From CAZTBB01 sp964611755 (GTDB lineage: Bacteria; Pseudomonadota; Alphaproteobacteria; Micavibrionales; Micavibrionaceae), in the NCBI GenBank assembly GCA_964611755.1, contig CAZTBB010000009.1, positions 1 to 57,017 on the forward strand: a DNA stretch of 57,017 nucleotides, in the 5' to 3' direction. Numbering within the stretch: the first letter of the stretch is position 1; each line of letters begins with the position of its first letter. Positions 8,218 to 16,968 of this stretch are shown here, in pieces. Position numbers and translations under genes: made by a program. The notes below the pieces were generated by a model, which saw nothing but the letters and a program-made list of their open reading frames with translations, did not search any database and was not told where the DNA came from.

Positions 8218-9084
8218 CTAGCCCGGCGCGACATCAAAGAAAATGCGATGCCCTCTGGTTGCATTCGGCCTTAAAGCAGATTGTGATGTAACACGCACGG
8301 GTTTTTTCAACTCAAATGCTAAAATTGTTCCGCCATTGGCACCTGGCTGCGCCTTGTATGACCCCAAGAATGGGTTTTTGATCATCCGGCTTGCTGTTGT
8401 TTCCCAACCTGTTGAGGGCAACTCAACAATCAATAGCTTTTCACTATTATCAACATTAATCGAGAACGGGCTATCTGCACTCACATCCAGCACAACACGG
8501 GTTTTTCCAGGGTGCTGACCAAAGCGCACGGATGTAACATTCGCACCGCTTGATGATGCCATAGCAGGCTTGGGCACAGTTTTGTTAACCGCAGCCGGTT
8601 TAAGCTGTGCAGCAGGTTTTGATGCCATAGCAGGCTTATCCACCATTGCCCTCTCAGCCTGAATTTCTTGTATTGTCTGTCCAAGCTGGCTATCAGCCAC
8701 AATCAAATTTGATAATGGCGGCAATAATTTATTGAAATCTTTACGCAAACCGGCGACTTCACGCTCAACGCGTAATAATCTGAAATGAACTTGCTCCGGC
8801 TCTCCCGGTTGAACGCGCATGCTAGGAACCATCTCTGTCTTTTTTCGGCGGTTGGGATCTTGCTTATCTTTTGCCTGTTTGTGTAAGGCTACCGGATCAT
8901 AATTCTGATCCTCTTCAACAATATTCCATGACCCTTCTGCCGCCAATAGATTTTCAGAACTATTGGCGCTAACAGAGTCACCGCCTCCAACCAAGCTATT
9001 ATCGACAATGCCACAGCTTGAGACAATAAGCACGGTGCCCATTAGAGTGGCGTAAAAAGATGCTTTTGAGAGAACGCGTTTCAT
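8218..9084 (-). CDS. AMIN-domain envelope lipoprotein
   Basis: I take the ATG at 9084 (288 residues) because it is followed by a clean lipoprotein signal: MKRVLSKASF, a hydrophobic stretch, then VSSC as lipobox. An upstream start at 9159 would bury that signal. AAGG precedes the chosen ATG. The middle is a coil-prone, Ala/Lys/Pro-rich linker with repeated MASKPA-type segments. The C-terminal third (about 190-285) has the AMIN pattern (RVVLDVSADSPFSIN, LLIVELP), a beta domain that localises envelope proteins, often to peptidoglycan. It is the last gene of the mnmD-mnmC2-wecA-like string, 80 bp after the preceding gene. The precise role is unknown. Confidence 0.65.
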   Translation of the reverse strand: MKRVLSKASFYATLMGTVLIVSSCGIVDNSLVGGGDSVSANSSENLLAAEGSWNIVEEDQNYDPVALHKQAKDKQDPNRRKKTEMVPSMRVQPGEPEQVHFRLLRVEREVAGLRKDFNKLLPPLSNLIVADSQLGQTIQEIQAERAMVDKPAMASKPAAQLKPAAVNKTVPKPAMASSSGANVTSVRFGQHPGKTRVVLDVSADSPFSINVDNSEKLLIVELPSTGWETTASRMIKNPFLGSYKAQPGANGGTILAFELKKPVRVTSQSALRPNATRGHRIFFDVAPG

Positions 9085-9163
9085 GAAAACCTTAGAATCA
9101 GTGTTTATAGACAATTTAAGCTTGAAAGAGATCAGGCATGAGGTCAAGCCAACAGCCATTCAC

Positions 9164-10252
9164 CTAGCGCTTATTATCCACAGCCGCCTGTGCATGAAAC
9201 AGGCTAAGGGCTTTCACAATTTTATGCGCCTTCATTGTGAATAGAATATGGGTTGCAAATAACCCTGCCCATAAAAGCGATAATAAAGCGGCGGGTAACC
9301 CGATTACAAACCCCAGATAGCCAATCCCCCCCAATACAAAGTGATATAAGACGATCAAAAGCGTTGCTTGCCCCGGTGAAAATCCGGCATCAATAAAATG
9401 ATGATGAAAATGCCCACGATCGGCATCAAAAGGATGCTTGCCTTGAGCGATCCTGCGAATAAATTGGCCCCATGCATCCATGATAGGGAGTACAATGATC
9501 CATGCCACCGATACCGGTTCAATAATTTTATCCGGCCCCTGTGCCAGACCAATACAATACCAACTCATGATAATGCCAAGGCTCATTGAACCCGCATCCC
9601 CCATAAATAAACGCGCTCGTTTAATAAACGGAGAGCGCATATTAAACACTAAAAACCCTGCTATCACGGCCATAACAAGCATTAATTCATGCATCTGCGC
9701 CGCATTGGAAGATGCAACACACAACCATAGAAGGGACGCAAGGGCTATGCCACCCGATAAACCATCCAGCCCATCAATTAAATTCATCGCATTGATTAAC
9801 AAAGCCACACATAAAATAGAAAATGGAATTGAGAGCAGACCGAGCTCAACCAGCCCAAGTCCGAACAAATCGCCAAGATCATAAAGCCGCGCCTCCCCGA
9901 AAATAACAATCACGGCCGAGGCGCCAATATGAACGGCGAATTTAATCCAGGGCGGCACAACCATGTGATCATCGACCGCCCCCGTGACCAAAACCAAAAC
10001 CAGAGCCGTATATAAAGGCCAATACTGTTGAAGATCAAACCCGGTGAGATAGCTAATGACAATAAAAACGGGAAAAATAATAAGGCCGCCAATCGGAGGG
10101 ATAGGATGCGCGTGGTCCTTGCGGCCACCCGGCTCATCAACAAAACCGCTTATGATGGCCAGCTTACAAAGTGGCACTGTGATCACGACGACCACCGTAA
10201 ATGCCAAGATTATCGGCCAAAAGTCGTTGAAATTTTCAAACATGATTTCCAT
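9164..10252 (-). CDS. WecA/MraY-family polyprenyl-phosphate sugar-1-phosphate transferase
   Basis: A 362-residue polytopic membrane enzyme that moves a sugar-1-phosphate from a UDP-sugar to undecaprenyl phosphate, the first step of O-antigen, teichoic-type or capsule synthesis. Visible motifs are HPIPPIGG (49-56), the Asp pair DD at 94-95, NAMNLIDGLDG (154-164), MGDAGS (217-222) and the His-rich DRGHFHHH (278-285), all conserved in WecA/TagO. HFHHH with no MraY-type tail favours WecA-like over MraY. The start overlaps the end of mnmC2 by 17 bases (an ATG at 10243 would overlap by 8), so it is coupled to the tRNA-modification genes. No glycosyltransferase cluster is adjacent. Confidence 0.85.
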   Translation of the reverse strand: MEIMFENFNDFWPIILAFTVVVVITVPLCKLAIISGFVDEPGGRKDHAHPIPPIGGLIIFPVFIVISYLTGFDLQQYWPLYTALVLVLVTGAVDDHMVVPPWIKFAVHIGASAVIVIFGEARLYDLGDLFGLGLVELGLLSIPFSILCVALLINAMNLIDGLDGLSGGIALASLLWLCVASSNAAQMHELMLVMAVIAGFLVFNMRSPFIKRARLFMGDAGSMSLGIIMSWYCIGLAQGPDKIIEPVSVAWIIVLPIMDAWGQFIRRIAQGKHPFDADRGHFHHHFIDAGFSPGQATLLIVLYHFVLGGIGYLGFVIGLPAALLSLLWAGLFATHILFTMKAHKIVKALSLFHAQAAVDNKR

Positions 10253-11294
10253 CGCTCATCCGATCCAAAAAACGCGCAGGAGACAATGCGTTTGCAGTGT
10301 ATACCGATTGACTATACGGTCTTTGCGTTATCATATCCACTATCAAATGTGCAGCAGCCAATGAGCTTAAAATCCCGTGTGATCCATGTGCGGTAGAAAT
10401 ATAGACATTTTGATGACCCGGCATTTCCCCCACAATCGGAAAATGATCCATCGCCGTTGTACGACAGGCGGCCCATTGGCCATTCACCTCGAAAGAACCT
10501 GCCAGAGCCGGGATATTACGCTCCAGCTTCTCGATATTATCGACATCATCTTGCTCCATGATATTCGAATGCGATAGCCAACGCTGGAATGTTGAGCCGA
10601 CCATATGCTGGCCATTAAGCGCAGGGGCAAGATAGCCTGAATAGCACAAGGCGGTTTTAATCTGTGCGGAAGAATCTGTAGCCTTCACCTTGGTGACCTG
10701 GCCACGCACATATTTCACCGGCAGCCCGGCCGTTTGTTCAAACTCCCTCAAGGCAGCGCCACAAGCCAGAATGACAATATCAGCCTGAACATCTTCCAGA
10801 CGCTCAACTTTATGGCCCAGCCTGACATCAATGCCTTGCGCATAAGCCATACATAGCTTGCGGGGGGAGACCGCGCCGGATTGTGGCAAGTAAAGCGCAT
10901 CGTATTCGATATTGATGCCTGCTATTGCACTGGCTTCAGAAGCACTCACAATACGCATCTGCTGTTCTGGCCACCCCCAGTTTTCATATGTTTGTCTAAA
11001 CCGTTTCTCCTTCTTATCATCAATCATCAAATGAAGTGCACCGCACGGATTCCAATCTACGTCACTGAACTGGCCGACAGTCCGTAAAAACAATGAAAAG
11101 GCCGCCGAAAAATAATCGCTTTCCGGTGTCCTGAAGGCTGAAAAACGGGGATTATATAGCCCGATATCATTGCCGGATGCCCCCGCCGCCAAATGATCTG
11201 ATACTTCATATAACACAGGCTCAATACCATGCTGCCTCAGTACAAATGCACAGGCCGTTCCGGCCAAACCACCTCCGATAATGGCTACCCTCAT
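10236..11294 (-). CDS. MnmC2: FAD-dependent cmnm5U oxidoreductase (C-terminal MnmC activity as a separate gene)
   Basis: A 352-residue FAD/NAD(P)-binding oxidoreductase of the DAO fold: VAIIGGGLAGTACA at the N-terminus binds FAD, and AAGASGNDIGLYNPR is the hallmark of the oxidase domain of MnmC. It removes the carboxymethyl group of cmnm5(s2)U34 to give nm5(s2)U34 in tRNA. In E. coli this domain is fused behind the methyltransferase; here the methyltransferase is the preceding gene, and the two overlap by four bases (ATGA, 11291-11294). The C-terminus has the expected SHGILSSLAAAHL flavin-contact helix. Confidence in domain identity is high. Confidence 0.85.
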   Translation of the reverse strand: MRVAIIGGGLAGTACAFVLRQHGIEPVLYEVSDHLAAGASGNDIGLYNPRFSAFRTPESDYFSAAFSLFLRTVGQFSDVDWNPCGALHLMIDDKKEKRFRQTYENWGWPEQQMRIVSASEASAIAGINIEYDALYLPQSGAVSPRKLCMAYAQGIDVRLGHKVERLEDVQADIVILACGAALREFEQTAGLPVKYVRGQVTKVKATDSSAQIKTALCYSGYLAPALNGQHMVGSTFQRWLSHSNIMEQDDVDNIEKLERNIPALAGSFEVNGQWAACRTTAMDHFPIVGEMPGHQNVYISTAHGSHGILSSLAAAHLIVDMITQRPYSQSVYTANALSPARFLDRMSDGNHV

Positions 11295-11986
11295 ATCGCG
11301 TGCCCTTCATATTGACCGCTGATCATCTCGCGTTTTTTGCCAAAGCCGGGAATTTTCTCAACGGAAAAACCCGCCCGCTCCAAACCGCGGCGCACATCCC
11401 CCGCCGCCGTGAACGTAGCATAGCGCGTTCCCTTTTTACTGATCAAAGCCATGTGATCAAACACGGCTTGAGTCCACATCTCCGGATTTGTTGCCGGGCG
11501 AAACCCATCCAAAAACCAGGCATCCACGCGCGCTTCTATTTTTGGTAAGGCCTGCTCTACATCATCGAAAAACAATGTCAGCCTCACATTTTTATCAAAG
11601 AATAAACGGTGCGCACCTCTCATTAATGGAGGATATTGATCAATAAGAGCATCCAACTCCTCCCCAATCTCCCGGCGCCAGTGCTCTAATGCCGTTGCAA
11701 TTTGATCACGCTCCAAAGGATATTTTTCAATCGAGATAAAATCCAGTGTTTGATCCGGCGATGCCGTTTGTTTAAACAGCGCCCATGCAGCCAGAAAATT
11801 CAACCCCGTACCAAAGCCTGTCTCGGCAATCACATAATTTGATTTACCCTGCCAATCATTTGGCAAATGATTAGAATCTAAAAACACATGTCGTGTTTCT
11901 GCCAAACCGTCCTCAACAGAAAAATACACATCGTCGAATTTTTCTGATCTTAAAATCTCATCACTGGATATTACACTCATAATCAT
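11291..11986 (-). CDS. mnmD: MnmD: tRNA 5-aminomethyl-2-thiouridine methyltransferase (N-terminal MnmC activity as a separate gene)
   Basis: A 231-residue SAM-dependent methyltransferase (DUF752/MnmC N-terminal family) that converts nm5(s2)U34 to mnm5(s2)U34. ETGFGTGLNFL is the SAM-binding loop, and WFLDGFRPATNPEMW carries the catalytic-region Asp typical of the family. N-terminal SVEDGLAETRHVFLDSNHLP is also diagnostic. Two starts are possible, ATG at 11986 or 11980, and both have weak ribosome binding sites. It is the first gene of a minus-strand operon with mnmC2 and the WecA-like gene and is divergent from the M3 oligopeptidase. Confidence 0.88.
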   Translation of the reverse strand: MIMSVISSDEILRSEKFDDVYFSVEDGLAETRHVFLDSNHLPNDWQGKSNYVIAETGFGTGLNFLAAWALFKQTASPDQTLDFISIEKYPLERDQIATALEHWRREIGEELDALIDQYPPLMRGAHRLFFDKNVRLTLFFDDVEQALPKIEARVDAWFLDGFRPATNPEMWTQAVFDHMALISKKGTRYATFTAAGDVRRGLERAGFSVEKIPGFGKKREMISGQYEGHAI

Positions 11987-12037
11987 CCATATTAATTTTG
12001 TTCGTATAATTGTTCAGTAACTATAGAAGAAAAAACC

Positions 12038-14086
12038 ATGACACAAAATCCGCTTTTACAAATTTCTGACCTTCCTAACAAAGCTCCCGCATTTAAACGT
12101 TATAAAACAGAATATTTTTTACCGGCCATTGAGGATGCCATTGCCATTGCAAAGACAAACATCCAATCCATTAAGGATAATTCCGATGAAGCCGATTTCG
12201 AAAACACAATTGCGGCCATGGAAAGTGCATCAGAGGAGCTTGGCCAAGTCGCAGGTATTTTCTACAACCAGCTCTCGGCTGTGGGCGGTGATGACCTGCA
12301 TGAGCTCGCGGAAAAAATCGGCCCGCTCAACGCCAGTTTTTCCAATGATGTCCTTCTCGATCCGGATCTCTTTGCGCGTGTCAAACAGGTCTATGATCAA
12401 AAAGATGCGCTGGATTTAACTACGGAGCAAAACACAATTCTGCAAGAAACTTATGATGATTTTGTGCGTGGCGGTGCGTTGCTGGATGACGACAAAAAAG
12501 CGCGCTTGCGTGAAATCTCACAAGAGTTATCTGTGCTGTCCCCCTCTTTTATGAACAATGCCAGCAAATCAGCCGAAGCCTTTGAAATGTTCATCACCGA
12601 CAAAGCCGATCTGTCCGGCCTGCCGGACTCGGCCATTGAAGCGGCGGCTTTTGCAGCAAAAGAAAAAGGCAGAGACGGCGAGTATCTCTTCACCCTTGAT
12701 ATGCCAAGCTACTTCCCTTTCATTCAATATGCCGACAACCGTGCCTTGCGTGAAAAAATATGGTTTGCGCGCTCTAATACGGCATGGGGTGATGAATGGG
12801 ATAATGCGGACAACATAAAGAAAATCGTATCACTGCGGCATGAACGCGCTCAACTGCTCGGCTTTAAAACACATGCTGATTTTGTCCTCGAGAAACGGAT
12901 GGCCGGAAGCCCAGAAGCTGTCCATGACTTTCTTGGAAAATTAAAAAATGCCTACAGGCCGGCGGCTGAAAAAGAGCTAGAGGAGCTCAAAGCTTTTGCC
13001 ATGGAAAGAGATGGCATTGATGATCTAAAGCCATGGGATGCGGCTTATTATTCAGAAAAACTCAAACAAAAACTATTTGATTTTTCATCCGAAGATTTTC
13101 GCCCCTATTTTCAACTCGATCATGTTCTTACAGGATGTTTTGAGCATTTCAGCAAGCTCTTTGGCCTGCGGTTTGAAGCCAATGATGCGTATGACACATG
13201 GCACGAGGACGTTAAAAGTTTCGAGCTTTTTGATTCCAATAGTGGTGATTTCATTGGAACGCTCTACGGCGACTTTCACCCGCGCAAAGGAAAAAAGAAC
13301 GGCGCATGGAAAACAAGTTACCGTAACCAAGGTCTATTCCATGGGAAAATTGAGCGTCCCGTCATTGCAATTGTATGCAACTTTACCAAACCCACCGACG
13401 ATACCCCCTCCCTTCTGACGCATGATGAGGTCACAACACTTTTCCACGAGATGGGGCATGCCATTCATGCTTTGCTCTCCGATGTGACGTACCGCAGTGT
13501 TGCCGGAACATCTGTGCTCTGGGATTTTGTCGAGCTTCCCTCTCAGGTTCAGGAAAACTGGTGCTACGAGAAGGAAACACTCGATATGTTCGCACGCCAT
13601 TATAAAACAGGCGAAGCGATTCCTGCAGCTTTGATTGAAAAACTCTTAGCGGCCAAAAACTTTATGGCCGGCATGGGTGGCTTGAGGCAAGTTGCTCTGG
13701 GAACATTGGATATGACCTATCATGACAATGATCCATCCAATATTTCCGATATACGCGCATTTGAGAAAGAAACCTTAAAGGATCTCAGCCTGTTTGACAT
13801 GCTCGGCGGCCCGATATCAACATCCTTCTCGCACATATTTGCCGGTGGCTATTCGGCCGGTTATTACTCCTATAAATGGGCCGAAGTTCTGGATGCGGAT
13901 ACCTTTGCTTTGTTTCAGGAAAAAGGGCTTTATGATCAAACCAGCGCTGAGAAATACCGCCGCGAAATTTTGGCAAAAGGCGGAAGCGAGCACCCATCCA
14001 TACTATACCGTAATTTCAGGGGCCGTGACGCCGACCCGGATGCGCTCCTGAAACGCGAAGGTCTGATGGGCACAAAAGCCGCTTAG
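12038..14086 (+). CDS. M3-family oligopeptidase (oligopeptidase A / Dcp type)
   Basis: A 682-residue cytosolic zinc metallopeptidase of the thimet-oligopeptidase family that degrades peptides left by protein turnover and cleaved signal peptides. The zinc site is H470-E-M-G-H474 (VTTLFHEMGHAIH) with the third ligand E499 in WDFVELPSQ. NWCYEKE, the LLAAKN helix and the C-terminal FSHIFAGGYSAGYYSYKWAEV block are standard for M3. The length matches OpdA and Dcp. The sequence around the site resembles OpdA a little more, but alphaproteobacterial Dcp cannot be excluded. No signal peptide is visible. Confidence 0.9.
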   Translation: MTQNPLLQISDLPNKAPAFKRYKTEYFLPAIEDAIAIAKTNIQSIKDNSDEADFENTIAAMESASEELGQVAGIFYNQLSAVGGDDLHELAEKIGPLNASFSNDVLLDPDLFARVKQVYDQKDALDLTTEQNTILQETYDDFVRGGALLDDDKKARLREISQELSVLSPSFMNNASKSAEAFEMFITDKADLSGLPDSAIEAAAFAAKEKGRDGEYLFTLDMPSYFPFIQYADNRALREKIWFARSNTAWGDEWDNADNIKKIVSLRHERAQLLGFKTHADFVLEKRMAGSPEAVHDFLGKLKNAYRPAAEKELEELKAFAMERDGIDDLKPWDAAYYSEKLKQKLFDFSSEDFRPYFQLDHVLTGCFEHFSKLFGLRFEANDAYDTWHEDVKSFELFDSNSGDFIGTLYGDFHPRKGKKNGAWKTSYRNQGLFHGKIERPVIAIVCNFTKPTDDTPSLLTHDEVTTLFHEMGHAIHALLSDVTYRSVAGTSVLWDFVELPSQVQENWCYEKETLDMFARHYKTGEAIPAALIEKLLAAKNFMAGMGGLRQVALGTLDMTYHDNDPSNISDIRAFEKETLKDLSLFDMLGGPISTSFSHIFAGGYSAGYYSYKWAEVLDADTFALFQEKGLYDQTSAEKYRREILAKGGSEHPSILYRNFRGRDADPDALLKREGLMGTKAA

Positions 14087-14179
14087 CTATTTTGATATGA
14101 ATTTTTCATTTCACAGATTTTATGATTCTATCTTACTATAGACATACATAACTTGAACGCATGCATAGAGGTTTTATTT

Positions 14180-14548
14180 ATGGCACACCCACTTGATGGA
14201 AAATACAGGGTAACAACCACCAGCTCTTATCAAGGCCCGATCGAGAAAAAGAGCGATGGCGAAACCGAAATCATTAACGGCCAAACCCAGCGCTTTGATG
14301 ATGCTAACTGCAAATGGACAAGCCGCTTTGATATCGTGAGTGACAACGAAGTCAGAATGACATCTACGGCAGACCCCTCGGATGCTGATGTTGATTTTTT
14401 GCTGACCAATCTTCGCGGTGAGCCAACACGTGATCCGGTAACCTATGAAACCATGCTTAAATTTGCGCAAAAAGGCGATAAAATCCAAATGTCCGGCCAG
14501 ATTGAATATGGCCATGAGGTCGTATTTCTGACGATGCGCAAGGTTTAG
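14180..14548 (+). CDS. Hypothetical small protein
   Basis: Not recognised. I use the ATG at 14180 (122 residues), since GAGG lies about a dozen bases before it; a TTG at 14153 would add nine residues. The chain is hydrophilic and probably beta-rich, with alternating polar and hydrophobic strands (YRVTTTSSYQGPIEKK, FDIVSDNEVRMTSTADPS), no signal peptide and no membrane segment, and one cysteine. It looks like a compact cytosolic beta-sandwich or lipocalin-like fold, which is inference only. It has its own A+T-rich upstream gap and converges on the MAPEG gene with four bases between the stops. Confidence 0.6.
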   Translation: MAHPLDGKYRVTTTSSYQGPIEKKSDGETEIINGQTQRFDDANCKWTSRFDIVSDNEVRMTSTADPSDADVDFLLTNLRGEPTRDPVTYETMLKFAQKGDKIQMSGQIEYGHEVVFLTMRKV

Positions 14549-14552
14549 AGAG

Positions 14553-14981
14553 CTATCCCTGGAAAAACACGGCGGCAATCACAGCATACATGCCGATGGC
14601 TGCCAATAATGCATAACTTCCGAATGTGAGCATCATCCCCCTGACCCGCCATGCAAATATCGGCGGCCTCTGTTTTTCAGCAACATGAACACTATAGGCA
14701 TGCGCGATGCGCCCCAATAATATTGCCACACCAAGCCCATGCAAAAGATAGGGCGGCATGCCGTTTAATTCTGCCAAGAATAAAAGGATAAGCAAAAAAG
14801 GAATATTCTCGATAAAATTACCGTGCGCTCTTATTGCGCTTTGCAGATCATTATTTTCGCCTGTGCCGAGGCTCACTTGCTGTGCCCTGCGGTTTTTAAT
14901 CACCATAGCCAGCAATACCATATTAAAGAGCACATAAAGACTGGCGTAAAAAATTGTAAGAGGGGTTATTAGATCAATCAT
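14553..14981 (-). CDS. MAPEG-family membrane protein
   Basis: A 142-residue protein with four hydrophobic segments and the MAPEG core RAHGNFIENIPFLLILL near the second helix, followed by GRIAHAYSVH. Members include microsomal GST and the bacterial YecN type, which act on lipophilic electrophiles or peroxides with glutathione in the membrane. The start ATG has AGGGA nine bases upstream. It lies 15 bp after ctlX on the same strand and is probably cotranscribed. The role of the bacterial members is poorly defined, so the function here is open. Confidence 0.8.
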   Translation of the reverse strand: MIDLITPLTIFYASLYVLFNMVLLAMVIKNRRAQQVSLGTGENNDLQSAIRAHGNFIENIPFLLILLFLAELNGMPPYLLHGLGVAILLGRIAHAYSVHVAEKQRPPIFAWRVRGMMLTFGSYALLAAIGMYAVIAAVFFQG

Positions 14982-14996
14982 ATCGCGTCCCTGATT

Positions 14997-15887
14997 TTAA
15001 TGCAGTTCCAAAAGCATGCATCGCGCGGACCCACCGCCATATTTCTCTATGGTGGGGATAGGCGCATGAATAATTTTTGATATGTATTTATCCAATTGTT
15101 TCAACTGATAGTCTGTCATTGATTCATATGCCTTGGTTGACATAGCCAGCATCTTTGCCTGATCTTTACCAACAACCTCAAGGGCATTCCCACAAAAATC
15201 ACGCATCTGATCCATGCTCAAATCAACCAGCTCATGTGTTTTTTCAACGGCGGCAATCACGCGCGCGCGATCGTCTTCAACAATTGTCTCCGTACATAGC
15301 CCAATATACCCCGTCCCAACATACATCAGCACATCCGTGTGATAAACCGGATTGCCCGTATGGTTGCGCGTGTTGAAGAAAACCGGCTCATAACCCATTT
15401 CATCACAAAATTTTTGGGCCAAATCTTTATCGGCTCGCTCTGATAAAGCGATATAGGCAATTTTATTGATACGGTCCATGCAGAGCGCGCCCGTACTCTC
15501 CAAAAACTTGTCTTCATTTTCATGCGGTGACAAATCCAAAGCCGTCTCATAACTTTTAGCCAGAATATCCAATAAATCGGGGCGTCGTTCTATGCGCCTA
15601 TTCGGGGCAAGCATTGGGTATAACACCATGCGCCCCTCCTTATGTGTTGAGACCCAGTTATTGCAAAAAATGTCATCCGGGCTGCCTTTCTGGCCCAGAA
15701 CAGATGTGATCGCCACACCGTTTTCAACCAGAGCATCTCTTAATGCGCGAAATTCAACGACAGCCCTTTTTTGAATAGCCTCATTCGATTGCTCATCGTT
15801 CACTTGGTACTGGTTTGTATCTTCTGTTTGAGGATTGAAGCGGAAATCCAAAGGCTCCATCATCATGATATGATTGGTTGATTGCAT
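14997..15887 (-). CDS. ctlX: CtlX-type amidinotransferase/citrulline-utilisation hydrolase
   Basis: A 296-residue member of the guanidine-modifying (amidinotransferase/dimethylarginine hydrolase) superfamily. The motifs are PDDIFCNNWVSTH near the N-terminus, NPVYHTDVLMYVGTGY with the conserved His in the middle, and GGGSARCMLLEL at the end with the nucleophilic cysteine near C290. This combination is characteristic of CtlX, linked in Francisella to citrulline use. Soluble and cytosolic. It is followed after 15 bp by the MAPEG gene. The true substrate in this organism is inferred only from the family. Confidence 0.82.
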   Translation of the reverse strand: MQSTNHIMMMEPLDFRFNPQTEDTNQYQVNDEQSNEAIQKRAVVEFRALRDALVENGVAITSVLGQKGSPDDIFCNNWVSTHKEGRMVLYPMLAPNRRIERRPDLLDILAKSYETALDLSPHENEDKFLESTGALCMDRINKIAYIALSERADKDLAQKFCDEMGYEPVFFNTRNHTGNPVYHTDVLMYVGTGYIGLCTETIVEDDRARVIAAVEKTHELVDLSMDQMRDFCGNALEVVGKDQAKMLAMSTKAYESMTDYQLKQLDKYISKIIHAPIPTIEKYGGGSARCMLLELH

Positions 15888-15996
15888 GGCAAAACTCTCA
15901 CTGTTTGAAATAACAATGTTTTATTTTGCCTGATTTTAATTTGCGGAAAAAGAATACTGCCAAAAGTTATCCCACGCGGCTTTAACCACGAAAGAA

Positions 15997-16923
15997 TTAT
16001 TTTTCTTCTTTGATAAATGGAAGCGGTTCATATTCAGGCTCCAATCTCTGGCGCGCCTTAACACTCAGGAACGGCCAGACTAATTGACGCAAGAACTTTT
16101 TAGGCATGTAATCTTTCATACCGATATCTTTGGGCGGCCTGTAATCGGCATCATAAAATGTGCCAAATAACAAATCCCAACACATAACATTCTCACCGTA
16201 ATTACGGTTGCCTTCATGCAAATCCTTGGAGTGATGCCAGCGATGCAAGCCCGGCGTGTTGAAAATGTAATTAATCGGACCAAAGCGCATTTCAACATTG
16301 CAATGCGTGAGCATGCCAATAAAAGCCGTAATAGCAGATGTCCACTTCACAACTTCCATCGGAGCACCCAAAGCCATTAAAATGGCCACGGCCAATACAA
16401 TACTGAGCAAGCTATCGACAAAGTGGAAGCGTCCTGTATTGACGATCCAGAGTTTTGTGACACTATGATGAACGGCATGAAACCGCCAGAAAAACGGCAA
16501 TTCATGTCCTGCGCGATGCACCCAGTACAAACCGAATTCAGCGGCAACCAAGCCCAGAATAACCTGCAAAGCCATGGGCCATTCACGCGGCCAAATGCCA
16601 TAACCAGGCTCACTCACCGGTGTGATAATCGATGCGAGACCAATGACACCACCGAATAATAAAATCCCCTGCACTGTGCCTTTGCTAGATATCGTATGCA
16701 TAATGCTGGCAAAGTTCTGGCCATCGGGCTTTAGCCATTCCTTTTCATGTGGCATCCATTTTTCCATGAAGAACAAAGTAACAATCAAAAAAAGATAGGC
16801 CACATTGAAAAACAGAATGGGTTGGTCATTATTAAATCCATAGGCCGTCACGGCGATGCATATACTCAACAATAATGGCCATGAAACCCATGAAAGATAA
16901 TATTTAAACTGTGCCATGCTCAT
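15997..16923 (-). CDS. Sterol desaturase / fatty acid hydroxylase family membrane enzyme
   Basis: A 308-residue integral membrane di-iron protein. Three histidine clusters typical of the family are present: HRAGH, HAVHHS and HRWHHS, with a fourth His in the HCNVEMRFG loop. Four or five hydrophobic segments surround them. Family members hydroxylate or desaturate fatty acids, sterols or hopanoid-like lipids with oxygen. The substrate here is unknown. The sequence around the His boxes is like other proteobacterial C5-desaturase-type proteins. It is preceded 45 bp upstream by the epimerase gene on the same strand. Confidence 0.85.
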   Translation of the reverse strand: MSMAQFKYYLSWVSWPLLLSICIAVTAYGFNNDQPILFFNVAYLFLIVTLFFMEKWMPHEKEWLKPDGQNFASIMHTISSKGTVQGILLFGGVIGLASIITPVSEPGYGIWPREWPMALQVILGLVAAEFGLYWVHRAGHELPFFWRFHAVHHSVTKLWIVNTGRFHFVDSLLSIVLAVAILMALGAPMEVVKWTSAITAFIGMLTHCNVEMRFGPINYIFNTPGLHRWHHSKDLHEGNRNYGENVMCWDLLFGTFYDADYRPPKDIGMKDYMPKKFLRQLVWPFLSVKARQRLEPEYEPLPFIKEEK

Positions 16924-16968
16924 TATAAAAAAACCTTCACTTCATACTAATCTCGGCTTCTAGCCACT

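Noticed and set aside
9480..9884. 134-codon plus-strand frame within the WecA-like gene
   Set aside because: Shadow of a gene with complete WecA motifs.
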